DNA from: Vicinamibacteria bacterium
GTDB taxonomy: Bacteria; Acidobacteriota; Vicinamibacteria; Vicinamibacterales; UBA8438
Reading direction: 5' to 3'
Assembly (NCBI GenBank): GCA_022820825.1
Contig: JAJEEU010000024.1
Coordinates: 62,001 to 126,000, forward strand
Length of the DNA: 64,000 nt
Below, in pieces: positions 29,294 to 39,146 of the stretch (position 1 is its first letter; every line of letters begins with the position of its first letter). The translations under genes and the position numbers were made by a program. The notes under the pieces were generated by a model. That model saw only the letters and a program-made list of their open reading frames with translations, had not been told where the DNA came from and did not search any database.

Positions 29294-30712
29294 TCAGGGG
29301 CGGTAGCGCTCGAGCTCGCGCTTCACGACCGGGGCCAGCAGGTAGAGGCCGATCAGGTTGGGGATGGCGACAACGAAGACCAGGGCGTCGGAGAGGTCGA
29401 TGACCGCGCCCAGGTCCACGCTGGCGCCGACTACGACGAAGGCGCAGAACGCGAGCTTGAAGCCGAAGTCCTGCAGCCGGCCCTCGCCGGCCAGGTAGGT
29501 GAACGCCTTGAGTCCGTAGTAGGCCCACGCGATCATCGTCGAGAACGCGAACAGGATGGCCGCGGTCGCCAGCGGGACCGGAGACCAGCTCAGGGTGGAT
29601 GCGAAGGCGCGGGTAGTCAGCTCGATGCCGCTGATGTCGCCCGTGGCGAGCGCCGGGTCGTAGATGGTGGTGGTGATGACCAGCGCCGTCATGGTGCAGA
29701 TCACGACGGTGTCGATGAACGGCTCGAGCAGCGCGACCAGCCCCTCGCTCGCCGGATGCGGCGTGCGCGCGGTGGCGTGCGCGATGGCGGCGCTGCCCAG
29801 TCCCGCCTCGTTGGAGAAGACGGCGCGCCGGAAGCCGATGACGAGCGCGCCCAGCGCCCCGCCCGCCATTCCCGTCGAGGTGAAGGCGCCCTGCCAGATC
29901 GCGGCGACCGCCGCCGGCAGCCGCTCGGCGTTCAGCCCGATGACCAGCAGCGCGAGCGTTACGTAGAGCAGGGCCATCCCGGGCACCAGCCGCACGGTGG
30001 TGCCGGCAATCGTCCTGATCCCGCCGATGATCACCAGCGCCACGGCGCCCGCCAGCAGCAGGCCGATCAGCCAGCCGCGGCCGGCGAAGACGCTGGCGTC
30101 GGCGCCGGTGATGTCGATGAGGATCGCCGCCGCCTGGTTCGACTGGAACATGTTGCCGATGCCGAGGCAGCCGAGCACCATGGCGGCGGCGTAGAAGATG
30201 CCCAGCCCGCGGCCGAGCGCCGGCCAGCCGCGCGCGCCGAGGCCCCGTTCCAGGTAGTGCATCGGCCCGCCGGATACCGATCCGTCGGGATTGCGCCGCC
30301 GGTAGAGCACGCCGAGCGTGCACTCCGCGAACTTCGCCGACATGCCGAGCAGACCCGCGACGATGAGCCAGAACGTGGCGCCCGGGCCGCCGACGGAGAT
30401 GGCGACGGCCACCCCGGCCATGTTGCCGATGCCGACCGTGCCGGAGACCGCCGTCGTGAGCGCGCTGAACTGCGATATCTCGCCCGGGTCGCCCTCGCGC
30501 GCGTAGCGCCCCGAGACGATGCGCAGCGCCTGCGCGAACCCGCGCACGTTGATGAAACGGAGATAGACCGTGAAGAACAGGCCGCCGGCCGCCAGCCAGA
30601 TCACGATGAGCGGCAGCTCGGCGCCCGGCAGCGGCAGCGCGTAGAACACGAAGCCGGAGACCGCGTCGGCCACCGGACGCATGGCGCCGTCGATGAGCTG
30701 GTCGATGGTCAT
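29294..30712 (-). CDS. Sodium:alanine symporter (AGCS) family protein
   Basis: SALTTAVSGTVGIGNMAGVAVAISVGGPGATFW, GGPMHYLERGLG, GFRRAVFSNEAGLGSAAIAHA. Confidence 0.95.
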   Translation of the reverse strand: MTIDQLIDGAMRPVADAVSGFVFYALPLPGAELPLIVIWLAAGGLFFTVYLRFINVRGFAQALRIVSGRYAREGDPGEISQFSALTTAVSGTVGIGNMAGVAVAISVGGPGATFWLIVAGLLGMSAKFAECTLGVLYRRRNPDGSVSGGPMHYLERGLGARGWPALGRGLGIFYAAAMVLGCLGIGNMFQSNQAAAILIDITGADASVFAGRGWLIGLLLAGAVALVIIGGIRTIAGTTVRLVPGMALLYVTLALLVIGLNAERLPAAVAAIWQGAFTSTGMAGGALGALVIGFRRAVFSNEAGLGSAAIAHATARTPHPASEGLVALLEPFIDTVVICTMTALVITTTIYDPALATGDISGIELTTRAFASTLSWSPVPLATAAILFAFSTMIAWAYYGLKAFTYLAGEGRLQDFGFKLAFCAFVVVGASVDLGAVIDLSDALVFVVAIPNLIGLYLLAPVVKRELERYRP

Positions 30713-30752
30713 GGAGCCGGGCGGGAGGTCCGGGCCGGAGACACGCGAGGCG

Positions 30753-32681
30753 CTACACGTCCAGGTCCTGCACCTGGTCGGCGCGTTGCATGATGAACCG
30801 GAACCGGGCGGACGGATCGCGTCCCATCAGCTCGTTCATCACGCGGTCGGTCACGAGCTGGTCGTTGACGTCCACGCGCAGGAGCCGGCGCGTCGCGGGA
30901 TTCAGCGTCGTGTCCCACAGCACCTTGGGCATCATCTCGCCCAGCCCCTTGAAGCGCGTGATCTCCGCCTTGCCGCGGTGGCCGTTGCTGGCCGAGCGGT
31001 CCAGGATGCGCTCGCGCTGCTGCTCGTCCAGCGCCCAGAACGTCTCCTTGCCGATGTCGATGCGGTAGAGCGGCGGCTGGGCTAGGTACACGCGCCCGCG
31101 GCTGATCAGTTGCGGCAGGTGCCGGTAGATGAAGGTCAGCAGCAGCGTGGCGATGTGGTTGCCGTCCGAGTCGGCGTCGGCGAGGATGATGACCTTGCCG
31201 TAGCGCAGCTTCGCCAGGTCGAGGTTCTTGCCGAAGCCGCATCCGAGCGCCGTCACCACGTCGGACAGCTCCTTGTTCTCCAGCACCTTCGACGCCGACG
31301 CGGTCTCGGTGTTCATCACCTTGCCGCGCAGCGGCAGGATGGCCTGCCGCTGCCGGTCGCGCGCCTGCTTGGCGGAGCCGCCGGCCGAGTCGCCTTCGAC
31401 GATGAACAGCTCGCGGTCCGCGGGCGACCGCGCGGAGCAGTCGCTCAGCTTGCCCGGCAGGTTCAGGCGCGACGCGGCCGCGCCCTTGCGCGTCACCTCC
31501 TGCTGCGCGGCGCGGCTCGCCGCCCGCGCGCGGGCGGCCAGGATGATGCGCGCCACGATGGCGTTGGCGGCGCTGATGTTGTGGTTGAGCCATTGCTCCA
31601 GGGCGGGCCGCACCGCCGAGTCGAGCGCCTGCACCATCTCCGGGTTGTTGAGGCGGTCCTTGGTCTGACCCTGGAACTGCGGATCGCGCACGAAGATGCT
31701 GAGCACGCCGGTCAGGCCTTCGCGGATGTCCTCGGCGGCGATGGTCACGCCCTTCGGCGACAGGCCGTGCGTTTCGATGAAGTTGCGGATCGCCTTGCCG
31801 ATTCCCGCCCGCAGCCCGCTCTCGTGGGTGCCGCCCGAGCCGGTCGGCACGCCGTTCACGTAGCTCCGGAGGTGCTCGTCGGTCGACTCCGTCCATTGCA
31901 GCACGACGTTGACGCGCCCGCCGCTCTCGTCGTGGTCCTTCGCCAGCGCGAAGACCGCGTCGTGGACCGGCGCCTTGCCGCGATCCTCCACGATGTGCGC
32001 CAGGTAGTCCCCCAGGCCGTTGCCGTGGCGGAAGGTGCTGCGCTCCTTGCCCGCCTCGTCGTCGAAGACCACGCGAATGCCGGCATGGAGGTAGCTGACG
32101 ACCTTCAGGCGGTCGAGGATCAGCTCCGGGTCCAGGGTGGTCCTGGGAAAGATCTTCGGATCCGGCCGGAAGAACACCGTCGTACCGGTGCCGCGCGCCG
32201 GCGCGATGCGCCGCAACGCGGATGCGGGCTTGCCCCGCTCGAACCGCTGCTGCCACTGGTAGCCGCTGCGCTTCGAGGTGGCCACCAGCTCCTTCGACAG
32301 CGCGTTGACCACGCTGGCGCCGACCCCGTGCAGGCCGCCCGCCGTGCGGTACGTCCGGTGCTCGAACTTCCCGCCGGCGTGCAGGGTGGTGAAGATCACC
32401 TGCAGGGCGCTGGCGCCGCTCTTCGGGTGCTTGTCCACGGGTATCCCGCGTCCGTCGTCGGTGACCGTGATCGACGACCGGTCGGCGTGCAGCGCCACCT
32501 GCACGTTCTGGGCGTGGCCGTTCATCGCCTCGTCCACGGCGTTGTCGAGGATCTCCCAGACGAGGTGGTGCAGGCCGGCCGAGCCGACGCCGCCGATGTA
32601 CATGCCGGGGCGCTTGCGGACCGGCTCCAGCCCGTCGAGGACGGTGATGTCCCGCGCCGTATAGGTTTCTGCCATCGCCAT
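30753..32681 (-). CDS. parE: DNA topoisomerase IV subunit B
   Basis: KRPGMYIG, DNAVDEAMNG, GLHGVGASVVNALS, LFIVEGDSAGGSAKQARDR. Confidence 0.94.
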   Translation of the reverse strand: MAMAETYTARDITVLDGLEPVRKRPGMYIGGVGSAGLHHLVWEILDNAVDEAMNGHAQNVQVALHADRSSITVTDDGRGIPVDKHPKSGASALQVIFTTLHAGGKFEHRTYRTAGGLHGVGASVVNALSKELVATSKRSGYQWQQRFERGKPASALRRIAPARGTGTTVFFRPDPKIFPRTTLDPELILDRLKVVSYLHAGIRVVFDDEAGKERSTFRHGNGLGDYLAHIVEDRGKAPVHDAVFALAKDHDESGGRVNVVLQWTESTDEHLRSYVNGVPTGSGGTHESGLRAGIGKAIRNFIETHGLSPKGVTIAAEDIREGLTGVLSIFVRDPQFQGQTKDRLNNPEMVQALDSAVRPALEQWLNHNISAANAIVARIILAARARAASRAAQQEVTRKGAAASRLNLPGKLSDCSARSPADRELFIVEGDSAGGSAKQARDRQRQAILPLRGKVMNTETASASKVLENKELSDVVTALGCGFGKNLDLAKLRYGKVIILADADSDGNHIATLLLTFIYRHLPQLISRGRVYLAQPPLYRIDIGKETFWALDEQQRERILDRSASNGHRGKAEITRFKGLGEMMPKVLWDTTLNPATRRLLRVDVNDQLVTDRVMNELMGRDPSARFRFIMQRADQVQDLDV

Positions 32682-32759
32682 GTACGCCGGCGCCCCGCTG
32701 GGTTGAGGGCGCTCCGAACGAGGAGGGATTGTGAAGGTTCAGTGTAGCATGTGGCAGCC

Positions 32760-33029
32760 ATGACGTCAGACCATCGGACGGCCGCGATCGACCACCTGCG
32801 CGCGCTCCGCGAGCGCCTCGGGAGCGGCTCCGCCGACCCTTCCGCGGCGGAAGAGTGCGAGCAGCTCATCCGCGCGGTGGAGGCGTTCCACATGGAGGGC
32901 GCCAGGTTCCGCATGCACGGGCTGCGGCGCCGCCTGGCGTCCGGTGACGCGCACGCCCCGGACGGCGCGCTGCAACTGCTGGACGCGGCAGCCGAGGCGC
33001 TCCGCTCTGCCGGCTTCGGCATCCGCTGA
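32760..33029 (+). CDS. Small helical protein of unknown function
   Basis: 89-aa ORF in an intergenic slot, divergent from parE. Confidence 0.4.
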   Translation: MTSDHRTAAIDHLRALRERLGSGSADPSAAEECEQLIRAVEAFHMEGARFRMHGLRRRLASGDAHAPDGALQLLDAAAEALRSAGFGIR

Positions 33030-33040
33030 CCCCCGCCTCG

Positions 33041-34018
33041 CTACGCGGATCTCGCCAGCCAGACACCGGCCGCCGCGGCGGTGTACGCCAGCGCCGCCGC
33101 CACGCCGACAACCGCCTGCGCCCGGCGGTAATCGGACGCGGTTCCGGCGGGCGGCGCGTCCGGATCGCCGATCCACGTATCCGTGACCAGCCGGCCTTCC
33201 AGCCATAGCGGGCCGACGAGCCGGCGCGTGATGCCGCCCGCCATGGCCGCCTCGCTCCAGCCCGGGTTGGGTCCCGGCAGCACGGCGTGGTCGCGCCAAC
33301 CCGCCAGCAGCGCGCGGCGCCCCGAGCAGCCCGGCAGCACGAGAGAAGCAAGGGAGATCAGCAGCCAGCTTGCGCGCGCCGGCAGCCACTGCAGCAGGTC
33401 GTCGAGCCGCGCGCCGCACCACCCGAAATGCAGGTAGCGCGGTGTGCGGAAGCCGACCATCGAATCCATCGTGCTGACCAGCTTGCACAGCACCAGCCCC
33501 GGAATTCCCAACAGGGCGTACCACAGGATGGGCGAGACCACGCCGTCGGCCAGGTTCTCGGCGAGGCTCTCGATGGCGGCCCGCCGGCAGGCGGCGGCGT
33601 CCATGCGATCAGCGTCGCGCCCGACCAGGCGGCCCGCCGCACGCCGTGCGGCGGGCAGGTCCCCGGCCGCGGCCGCCTGCTCGACTGCACGGCCGTGGGC
33701 CAGCAGATCGCCGAGCGCAAGCAGGCTGTAGAGCAGGAAGAAGTGCGCCGCGGCGCCCGCGAGCGGATGCAGCCGCGCGATCCCCAGCAGCCCGGCCGAC
33801 AGGCCGCCCAGCCACAACGCGGCGAGCAGCACGAACAGCAGGCAGCCGCCCGCCCGGCCGTCCGCGCCGGCGGCGCGCAGGCCGCGCTCGATCCAGGCGA
33901 GCGATGCGCCGAACAGCCGCACCGGATGCCAGCGGTAGACCGGATCGCCCAGGGCTGCATCGAGCAGCGCCGCCGCCACGAGCAGCTCGGCGCGCGGCAG
34001 CAGCGGGCTCAGGTCCAC
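33041..34018 (-). CDS. Adenosylcobinamide-phosphate synthase (CbiB/CobD)
   Basis: LDAALGDPVYRWHPVRLFG, IESLAENLADGVVSPILWYALLGIPG, NPGWSEAAMAG; GTG start overlaps the CbiZ-like gene. Confidence 0.92.
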   Translation of the reverse strand: MDLSPLLPRAELLVAAALLDAALGDPVYRWHPVRLFGASLAWIERGLRAAGADGRAGGCLLFVLLAALWLGGLSAGLLGIARLHPLAGAAAHFFLLYSLLALGDLLAHGRAVEQAAAAGDLPAARRAAGRLVGRDADRMDAAACRRAAIESLAENLADGVVSPILWYALLGIPGLVLCKLVSTMDSMVGFRTPRYLHFGWCGARLDDLLQWLPARASWLLISLASLVLPGCSGRRALLAGWRDHAVLPGPNPGWSEAAMAGGITRRLVGPLWLEGRLVTDTWIGDPDAPPAGTASDYRRAQAVVGVAAALAYTAAAAGVWLARSA

Positions 34019-35199
34019 TTGGCGCCCCAGCCGGCGGCCAGCGCGCGCAGCGCCAGCTCGACCGGCTCGTCCGGCGCGTCCTGCAGGGCCGCGCGGAATG
34101 CCGGCCAGTCGTCCGGACGGGCGGCGATTGCGCAGGCGAGGCACGCAGCCTGCTGGCGCAGCGCCTCGGCGGCGGCGCCGGGGGGCAGCGTCCCGGCTGC
34201 CGTGCGGTCGAGCACCGCCGCGACACCGTAGGCTGCCGCCGCCACGCCCGGCTCGTAGAAGGCGGCCTGGCGGTTTCTGTCGAGCAGCGCGTACTGCTCC
34301 GCCGGCAGCAGCTCCGCCAGCCGCGCCAGCGCTCGCTGCTCGGTCAGCCCGAAACGTCCGAGCGCATGAAACAGGCCGCGCGTCAGGGAGGGTTCGAGCC
34401 CGTTCTGCCAGCGCAGCGCTTCCTTGACGCCTTCCAGCACCGCGCGGCCGATCAGCTCGCCAAGCTTGACGTGGGGACCCGTGGCCAGGCGCGCCTCCCG
34501 GCGCGGTTCCAGCGGCGCCGCCAGGCAGAATTGATCCGTCCCGGTGCCGGTGGCGATGCCGGGCGACTGCCGGCTACCCGCAGCCAGCTCCGCCAGCGCC
34601 GCCGACTTCGCCTCGGTCATGGTCATGACGGCGCGCGCCTGGGCCGCGGGCGTCAGCGGGCAGCTCAGCAGCAGGATGGTGTTGATCGTGCCGTTGTGCG
34701 GCGCCGCGTCCGCCGCGGTGCGGTCCGCGGCTTCATCCGCCGCGACCCCCCGCCAGCTCCCGTCCGCGGCTTCGAGCCAGCGCGCGGGATCGCCGGCGCG
34801 CGCCGCGTTGCCGGCGACGCCGGCAGTCACGAACGCATCGACCCGCAGATCCTCGAAGCCGGCCGGCCTGTGGACGGCGTACGCCATGTTGGCCGCCGTG
34901 CCCATGACAGCCGTCCGGTCCGCTGCGACGCCCATTTCGGCGCAGACCGCGCGGTGATACCCCGGCTGCCCGAGCTCGACGATGCGGCGGTAACGCTCCG
35001 CGTCGCCGGTCGCCTCGCAGCTCTGGTGGTTGGCCAGCAGCGCCACGTCCTCGCGCTCGCCGCCGCACTCGGCCGACGTGCTCAGCACGCGGTGCGGGAC
35101 CAGCAGCTCGACCAGCAGGAAGCGTCCCGCGCGCCGCGCGACGAACCGCTCGCAGCGGTGCAGCGTTTCGGCCGAGCGGTTCCAGTCGTCACCGGTCAT
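34009..35199 (-). CDS. cbiZ: Adenosylcobinamide amidohydrolase (CbiZ-like)
   Basis: VFVTAGVAGNAARAGD-like segment, GTINTILLLSCPLTPAAQARAVMTMTEAKSAALAEL, ATGTGTDQFCLA. Confidence 0.85.
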   Translation of the reverse strand: MTGDDWNRSAETLHRCERFVARRAGRFLLVELLVPHRVLSTSAECGGEREDVALLANHQSCEATGDAERYRRIVELGQPGYHRAVCAEMGVAADRTAVMGTAANMAYAVHRPAGFEDLRVDAFVTAGVAGNAARAGDPARWLEAADGSWRGVAADEAADRTAADAAPHNGTINTILLLSCPLTPAAQARAVMTMTEAKSAALAELAAGSRQSPGIATGTGTDQFCLAAPLEPRREARLATGPHVKLGELIGRAVLEGVKEALRWQNGLEPSLTRGLFHALGRFGLTEQRALARLAELLPAEQYALLDRNRQAAFYEPGVAAAAYGVAAVLDRTAAGTLPPGAAAEALRQQAACLACAIAARPDDWPAFRAALQDAPDEPVELALRALAAGWGAKWT

Positions 35200-35242
35200 C
35201 GCATATCCGGATGGGGCTGCTATACTCCCCACCGACTGCATT

Positions 35243-35412
35243 GCTCCCGATGATTCCGGGAAGTGGGTGAGACTCCCACACGGTCCCGCCACTGTAAGCG
35301 GGGAGCGGGCGGCACGTCGGCGCCGGTGGGCGCCGGCCACTGTGCTCGACGAGCATGGGAAGGCCTTGCCGTTCCGCTTCGATCCGCGAGTCAGGAGACC
35401 GATCATCGGGGT
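35243..35412 (+). promoter_or_regulatory. Cobalamin (B12) riboswitch
   Basis: GGGAAGTGGGTGAGACTCCCACACGGTCCCGCCACTGTAAGCGGGG core and GAGTCAGGAGACCG B12 box; CCCGATGAT pairs with ATCATCGGGG. Confidence 0.93.
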
Positions 35413-35530
35413 GTTCGCATAACCTGACGGACCGGCCTGCCGGTGCGTGAGATTCGGCGCGTGGATACGCCGAAAGGAGGTTCCCGCCTGCATCCATGCT
35501 GCGAATGATATGGGAAGGGGAGGCGTGTAC

Positions 35531-36106
35531 ATGAGCATCGTCACCAGGCACGGCGACCGCGGACAGACCGGGCTGGTCGGCGGGGTCCGCGTATCGAAGA
35601 CGTCCCCGCGGGTGGAGGCGTACGGCGCGGTCGACGAGCTGAACAGCCAGATCGGATTCGCCCGCGCGATCTGCGCCGATGCCGCGATCGGCGCGCTGCT
35701 CAAGGAGATCCAGCGCGAGCTGTTCGCGATCGGCGGCGCGCTGGCCACGCCGGCGCCGCGTCCCGGCGCCGCGCCGCCGGTGACGGCCGCGATGGTCGAG
35801 CGGCTCACCGCGGAGGTGCAGCGCATCGAGGCGATCGACGGGGTGCTGGGCGACTGGGCGATTCCCGGCGAGCACGCTGCTTCCGCCGCGCTCGACGTCG
35901 CGCGCACGGTGTGCCGGCGGGCCGAGCGGCGGGTCGTGCAGTTGGCCGAAACGGGCGAGGACGTCAACGCGGACCTGCTGGCCTATCTCAACCGGCTGTC
36001 CGACCTGCTGTGGATCCTGGGCCGCCAGATCGAGGCCGAGGCGGGCGTGGACGCGGCGCTGCGAGAGCCGGAGAGCGGCGGGCCGAAATGGTCCCGCGCG
36101 TGGTGA
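35531..36106 (+). CDS. PduO-type cob(I)alamin adenosyltransferase
   Basis: TRHGDRGQTGLVGG, RVEAYGAVDELNSQIG, NRLSDLLWILGR. Confidence 0.95.
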   Translation: MSIVTRHGDRGQTGLVGGVRVSKTSPRVEAYGAVDELNSQIGFARAICADAAIGALLKEIQRELFAIGGALATPAPRPGAAPPVTAAMVERLTAEVQRIEAIDGVLGDWAIPGEHAASAALDVARTVCRRAERRVVQLAETGEDVNADLLAYLNRLSDLLWILGRQIEAEAGVDAALREPESGGPKWSRAW

Positions 36107-36110
36107 GCGC

Positions 36111-37103
36111 ATGACGCTGCGCGCGCGCCTGTTGCGGCGGGGACGGCTGCGGGCCGTCCTGGAGGCCGCACTCTGCCTGGTGCTGCTGGCGGCCGCCTGG
36201 CGCGCCGCGGACGGCACGCGGGCCGACTGGCCGCGCGCGGAGGACTCCGCGGAGTCCCCGGCGGGATTCCCGCGGACCGTCCACGACCACGCCGGCGACC
36301 CGCTGCGGCTGGCCCGGCCGCCGGCGCGGATCGCGTCGCAGGCGCTGGTGACGGACCACTTCCTGTTTGCCGTCGTGCCCCCGTCGCGGATTGCCGCGGT
36401 CAGCTCCGTTGCGCACGACCCGCGCTACAGCTACGTCGCCGACGTGGTGGCGGGGCTGGACGTCGCGGTCGTCGAGGACAGCGAGGCGCTGCTGCGGCGC
36501 CGTCCCGACCTGCTGCTGGTGTCGCATGCCGCACGCGCCGACATGGTCTCTGTGGCGCGTGCCGCCGGCATTCCCGCGTTTCGCCTGCGAACCGAGTTCG
36601 ACGACTTCGAGCAGATCACGGCCGGCCTGGAAACGGTCGGACGGTTGACGGGCCGAGAGCGCGCCGCGGACCGGGTGATTGCGGAGTTCCGCGAGCGGGT
36701 CGCGGCGGCGGTCGCACGCCGCCCGGCCGCGGCGCTTCCGCCGCGCGTGCTGGTGTACGTCGCCATGTCCGGCACGTTCGGGGCCGGCTCGCTGTTCGAC
36801 CACATCCTGACGGAGCTCGGCGCGGTCAACGTCGCGGCGGAGCAGGGCGTCGGCCCGCACGGCATGATCAGCGGCGAGCAGATCGCCGGCTGGAATCCGG
36901 ACTGGATCGTCGCCGACGCCCCGGCCGGCGAAGAGGACGCCGCGCGCCGGCGCATCCTCGACCAGCCCGGCGTGGCGGTCACGACGGCCGGACGGACCGG
37001 CCAGGTCCTGGTGCTGGACCATCGCCGTTTCATCACCATGTCCCACCACGCCGCCCGGCTGGTCGAAGCCGTGGCCGCTGCGCTGTACCCGGATACGCCG
37101 TGA
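36111..37103 (+). CDS. ABC transporter substrate-binding protein, probable cobalamin (BtuF-like)
   Basis: Downstream of the B12 riboswitch; PARIASQALVTDHFLF, RRPDLLLVS; FecB/BtuF pattern. Confidence 0.85.
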   Translation: MTLRARLLRRGRLRAVLEAALCLVLLAAAWRAADGTRADWPRAEDSAESPAGFPRTVHDHAGDPLRLARPPARIASQALVTDHFLFAVVPPSRIAAVSSVAHDPRYSYVADVVAGLDVAVVEDSEALLRRRPDLLLVSHAARADMVSVARAAGIPAFRLRTEFDDFEQITAGLETVGRLTGRERAADRVIAEFRERVAAAVARRPAAALPPRVLVYVAMSGTFGAGSLFDHILTELGAVNVAAEQGVGPHGMISGEQIAGWNPDWIVADAPAGEEDAARRRILDQPGVAVTTAGRTGQVLVLDHRRFITMSHHAARLVEAVAAALYPDTP

Positions 37104-38173
37104 GCTCCGACGCCGGCAGCGAGTCGAGGATCCGGACCGCGGCGTGGATCGGCCTGCCGCTGCTGGCGGTCCTGCTGGCGGCCGCGGTCGTCGCGGCGAT
37201 CGCGATCGGCAGCACCGGCATCCCCTGGGTCACGGTCGTCCGGGTGCTGGCGGCGCGCGTCCTCCCGGACGGTTGGATCGATCTGGGCGGCGTGTCGGAG
37301 GCCGACCAGGTGATCATCTGGATGATCCGCATGCCGCGCGTCGTCGTCGCGGCGCTGGCGGGGGGCGCGCTGGGCGTCGCCGGGACGCAGATGCAGGGGC
37401 TCTTCCGCAATCCCCTCGCGGAGCCCAGCGTCATCGGCATCAGCCAGGGCGCGGCGCTCGGCGCCGTGGTCACGTTCGTGAGCGGTCTGGCCGCCGCGGC
37501 CGTCTTCTGGCTGCCGCTGTTCGCCTTCGCCGGCGCGCTGGCGGCGCTCGCGACGGTCTACACGATCGCCACCAGAGCCGGCCGCACGCCGGTTGCGACG
37601 CTGCTGCTCGCCGGCATCGCGCTCGGCGCGCTGGCGACCGCCGTCTCGTCGCTGCTGATCTCGCTCAGCGTCGTCAACTGGCAGGTGGCCAACGAGATCG
37701 TCTTCTGGATGATGGGCGGTCTCGACAACCGGACCTGGACGCACGTGTGGATGTGCCTGCCGCCGCTGGCGCTGGGGGTGCTCGGGGCGCGCTGGTACAC
37801 GCGCGACCTGGATCTGCTGCTGCTCGGCGAGGAGACCGCCGCCAGCCTCGGCGTCGAGGTGGAGCGCGTGCGCCGCGTCATCCTGACCACGGCGGCGATG
37901 CTGACCGGCGCGGCCGTGGCCGTCAGCGGCGTCATCGGCTTCGTCGGGCTGATCGTGCCGCACATGCTGCGGCTGGTGCTCGGGCCGTCGCACCGCGTCC
38001 TGCTGCCGGCGGCCATGCTCGGTGGAGCGTCGTTCCTGATCCTCTGCGACCTGCTGGCGCGCACGATCAATCCGCCGGAGGAGATCCGGCTGGGCATCAT
38101 CACCGCGGCGTTCGGCGCGCCGTTCTTCCTCTACCTGCTGCGCCGGCAATGGGGAGGCTACAGCCTCCAATGA
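37100..38173 (+). CDS. FecCD/BtuC-type ABC transporter permease
   Basis: RMPRVVVAALAGGALGVAGTQMQGLFRNPLAEPSVIGISQGAALGAV. Confidence 0.94.
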   Translation: MSSDAGSESRIRTAAWIGLPLLAVLLAAAVVAAIAIGSTGIPWVTVVRVLAARVLPDGWIDLGGVSEADQVIIWMIRMPRVVVAALAGGALGVAGTQMQGLFRNPLAEPSVIGISQGAALGAVVTFVSGLAAAAVFWLPLFAFAGALAALATVYTIATRAGRTPVATLLLAGIALGALATAVSSLLISLSVVNWQVANEIVFWMMGGLDNRTWTHVWMCLPPLALGVLGARWYTRDLDLLLLGEETAASLGVEVERVRRVILTTAAMLTGAAVAVSGVIGFVGLIVPHMLRLVLGPSHRVLLPAAMLGGASFLILCDLLARTINPPEEIRLGIITAAFGAPFFLYLLRRQWGGYSLQ

Positions 38174-38946
38174 GCCTCACTCTGGACGGGGCCGGCCTGC
38201 GCATCGGGCCGCGCCACCTGGTGCGCGACGTCAGCCTGGAGGTCGCGCCCGCCCGGATCACCGCCCTGGTCGGACCGAACGGCGCCGGCAAGTCGACCGT
38301 GCTGCGCCTGCTGGCCGGTCTGTGGCGCCCGACCTCGGGGCGCGCGGCCATCGAGGGCGCCGACCTGGCGCACCTGCCCCGCCGCCGGCTCGCCCGGCGC
38401 ATCAGCTTCGTGCCGCAGGAGACCCGCATCGACATCCCGTTCACCGTGCAGGAGCTGGTGATGATGGGGCGGCATCCGCACCTGGGGCGCTTCGATGCGC
38501 CCGGGCCGGCGGACGACGAGGCCGTTGCCGGCGCGCTGGCGCGCGCCGACGTCACGCACCTGGCGGACCGCCTCGTCACGGAGCTGTCGGGCGGCGAGCG
38601 CCGGCGCGCCGTGATCGCGCGCAGCCTGGCAACCGGGTCGAACGTCATCCTGCTCGACGAGCCGACCGCCAACCTCGACATCGACCACGTCATCGAGACG
38701 CTGACGCTGCTGCGGTCGCTCGCGGCGTCCGGGGCGACGATCGCGATCGCGCTGCACGACCTCAACGCCGTCGCGCGCTGGGCGGATGTGGTGGCCGTGC
38801 TGGACACGGGGCGCCTCCAGGCCTGCGGTCCGCCCGCCGAGGTGCTCGACGACGACCTGGTGGCGTCGGTATTCGGCGTGCAGGTGGAGCGGATCACCGC
38901 CGCGGACGGCAGCCCCACCCTCATATTCCACCGCCAGCCCCGCTAG
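38170..38946 (+). CDS. FecE/BtuD-type ABC transporter ATP-binding protein
   Basis: GPNGAGKSTVLRLLAGL, LSGGERRRAVIARSLA, LLDEPTANLD. Confidence 0.94.
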   Translation: MSLTLDGAGLRIGPRHLVRDVSLEVAPARITALVGPNGAGKSTVLRLLAGLWRPTSGRAAIEGADLAHLPRRRLARRISFVPQETRIDIPFTVQELVMMGRHPHLGRFDAPGPADDEAVAGALARADVTHLADRLVTELSGGERRRAVIARSLATGSNVILLDEPTANLDIDHVIETLTLLRSLAASGATIAIALHDLNAVARWADVVAVLDTGRLQACGPPAEVLDDDLVASVFGVQVERITAADGSPTLIFHRQPR

Positions 38947-39145
38947 CAGCCGCCGGGGGCTTGCGGCGCAAACCCATGTTGGCAATGCAGCGAACGGCGC
39001 AGAGCCAAGACAACGGTTGAACAGGAAGGGGACGACAAGCGCTTGAGCAGGCGTCCCCAAGCCGCGCACGGCGCGGCCCGCCGGCCACGGAGTGGGGCGG
39101 AGGGGTCCCCGCGAGTGGCCGGCGGGGGTTTGGGGCGCAGCCCCA
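38947..39145. repeat. GC-rich nested inverted repeats between convergent genes (terminator or repeat element)
   Basis: CCCGCCGGCCAC 39077-39088 / GTGGCCGGCGGG 39115-39126; outer CCCCAA/TTGGGG; GGGGC-gca-GCCCC 39132-39144; reverse complement of 38947-38974 resembles 39127-39145. Confidence 0.6.
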
Positions 39146-39146
39146 T

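Noticed and set aside
36431-38170. 579-aa minus-strand ORF
   Set aside because: Antisense shadow over BtuF/BtuC-like genes with low-complexity composition.
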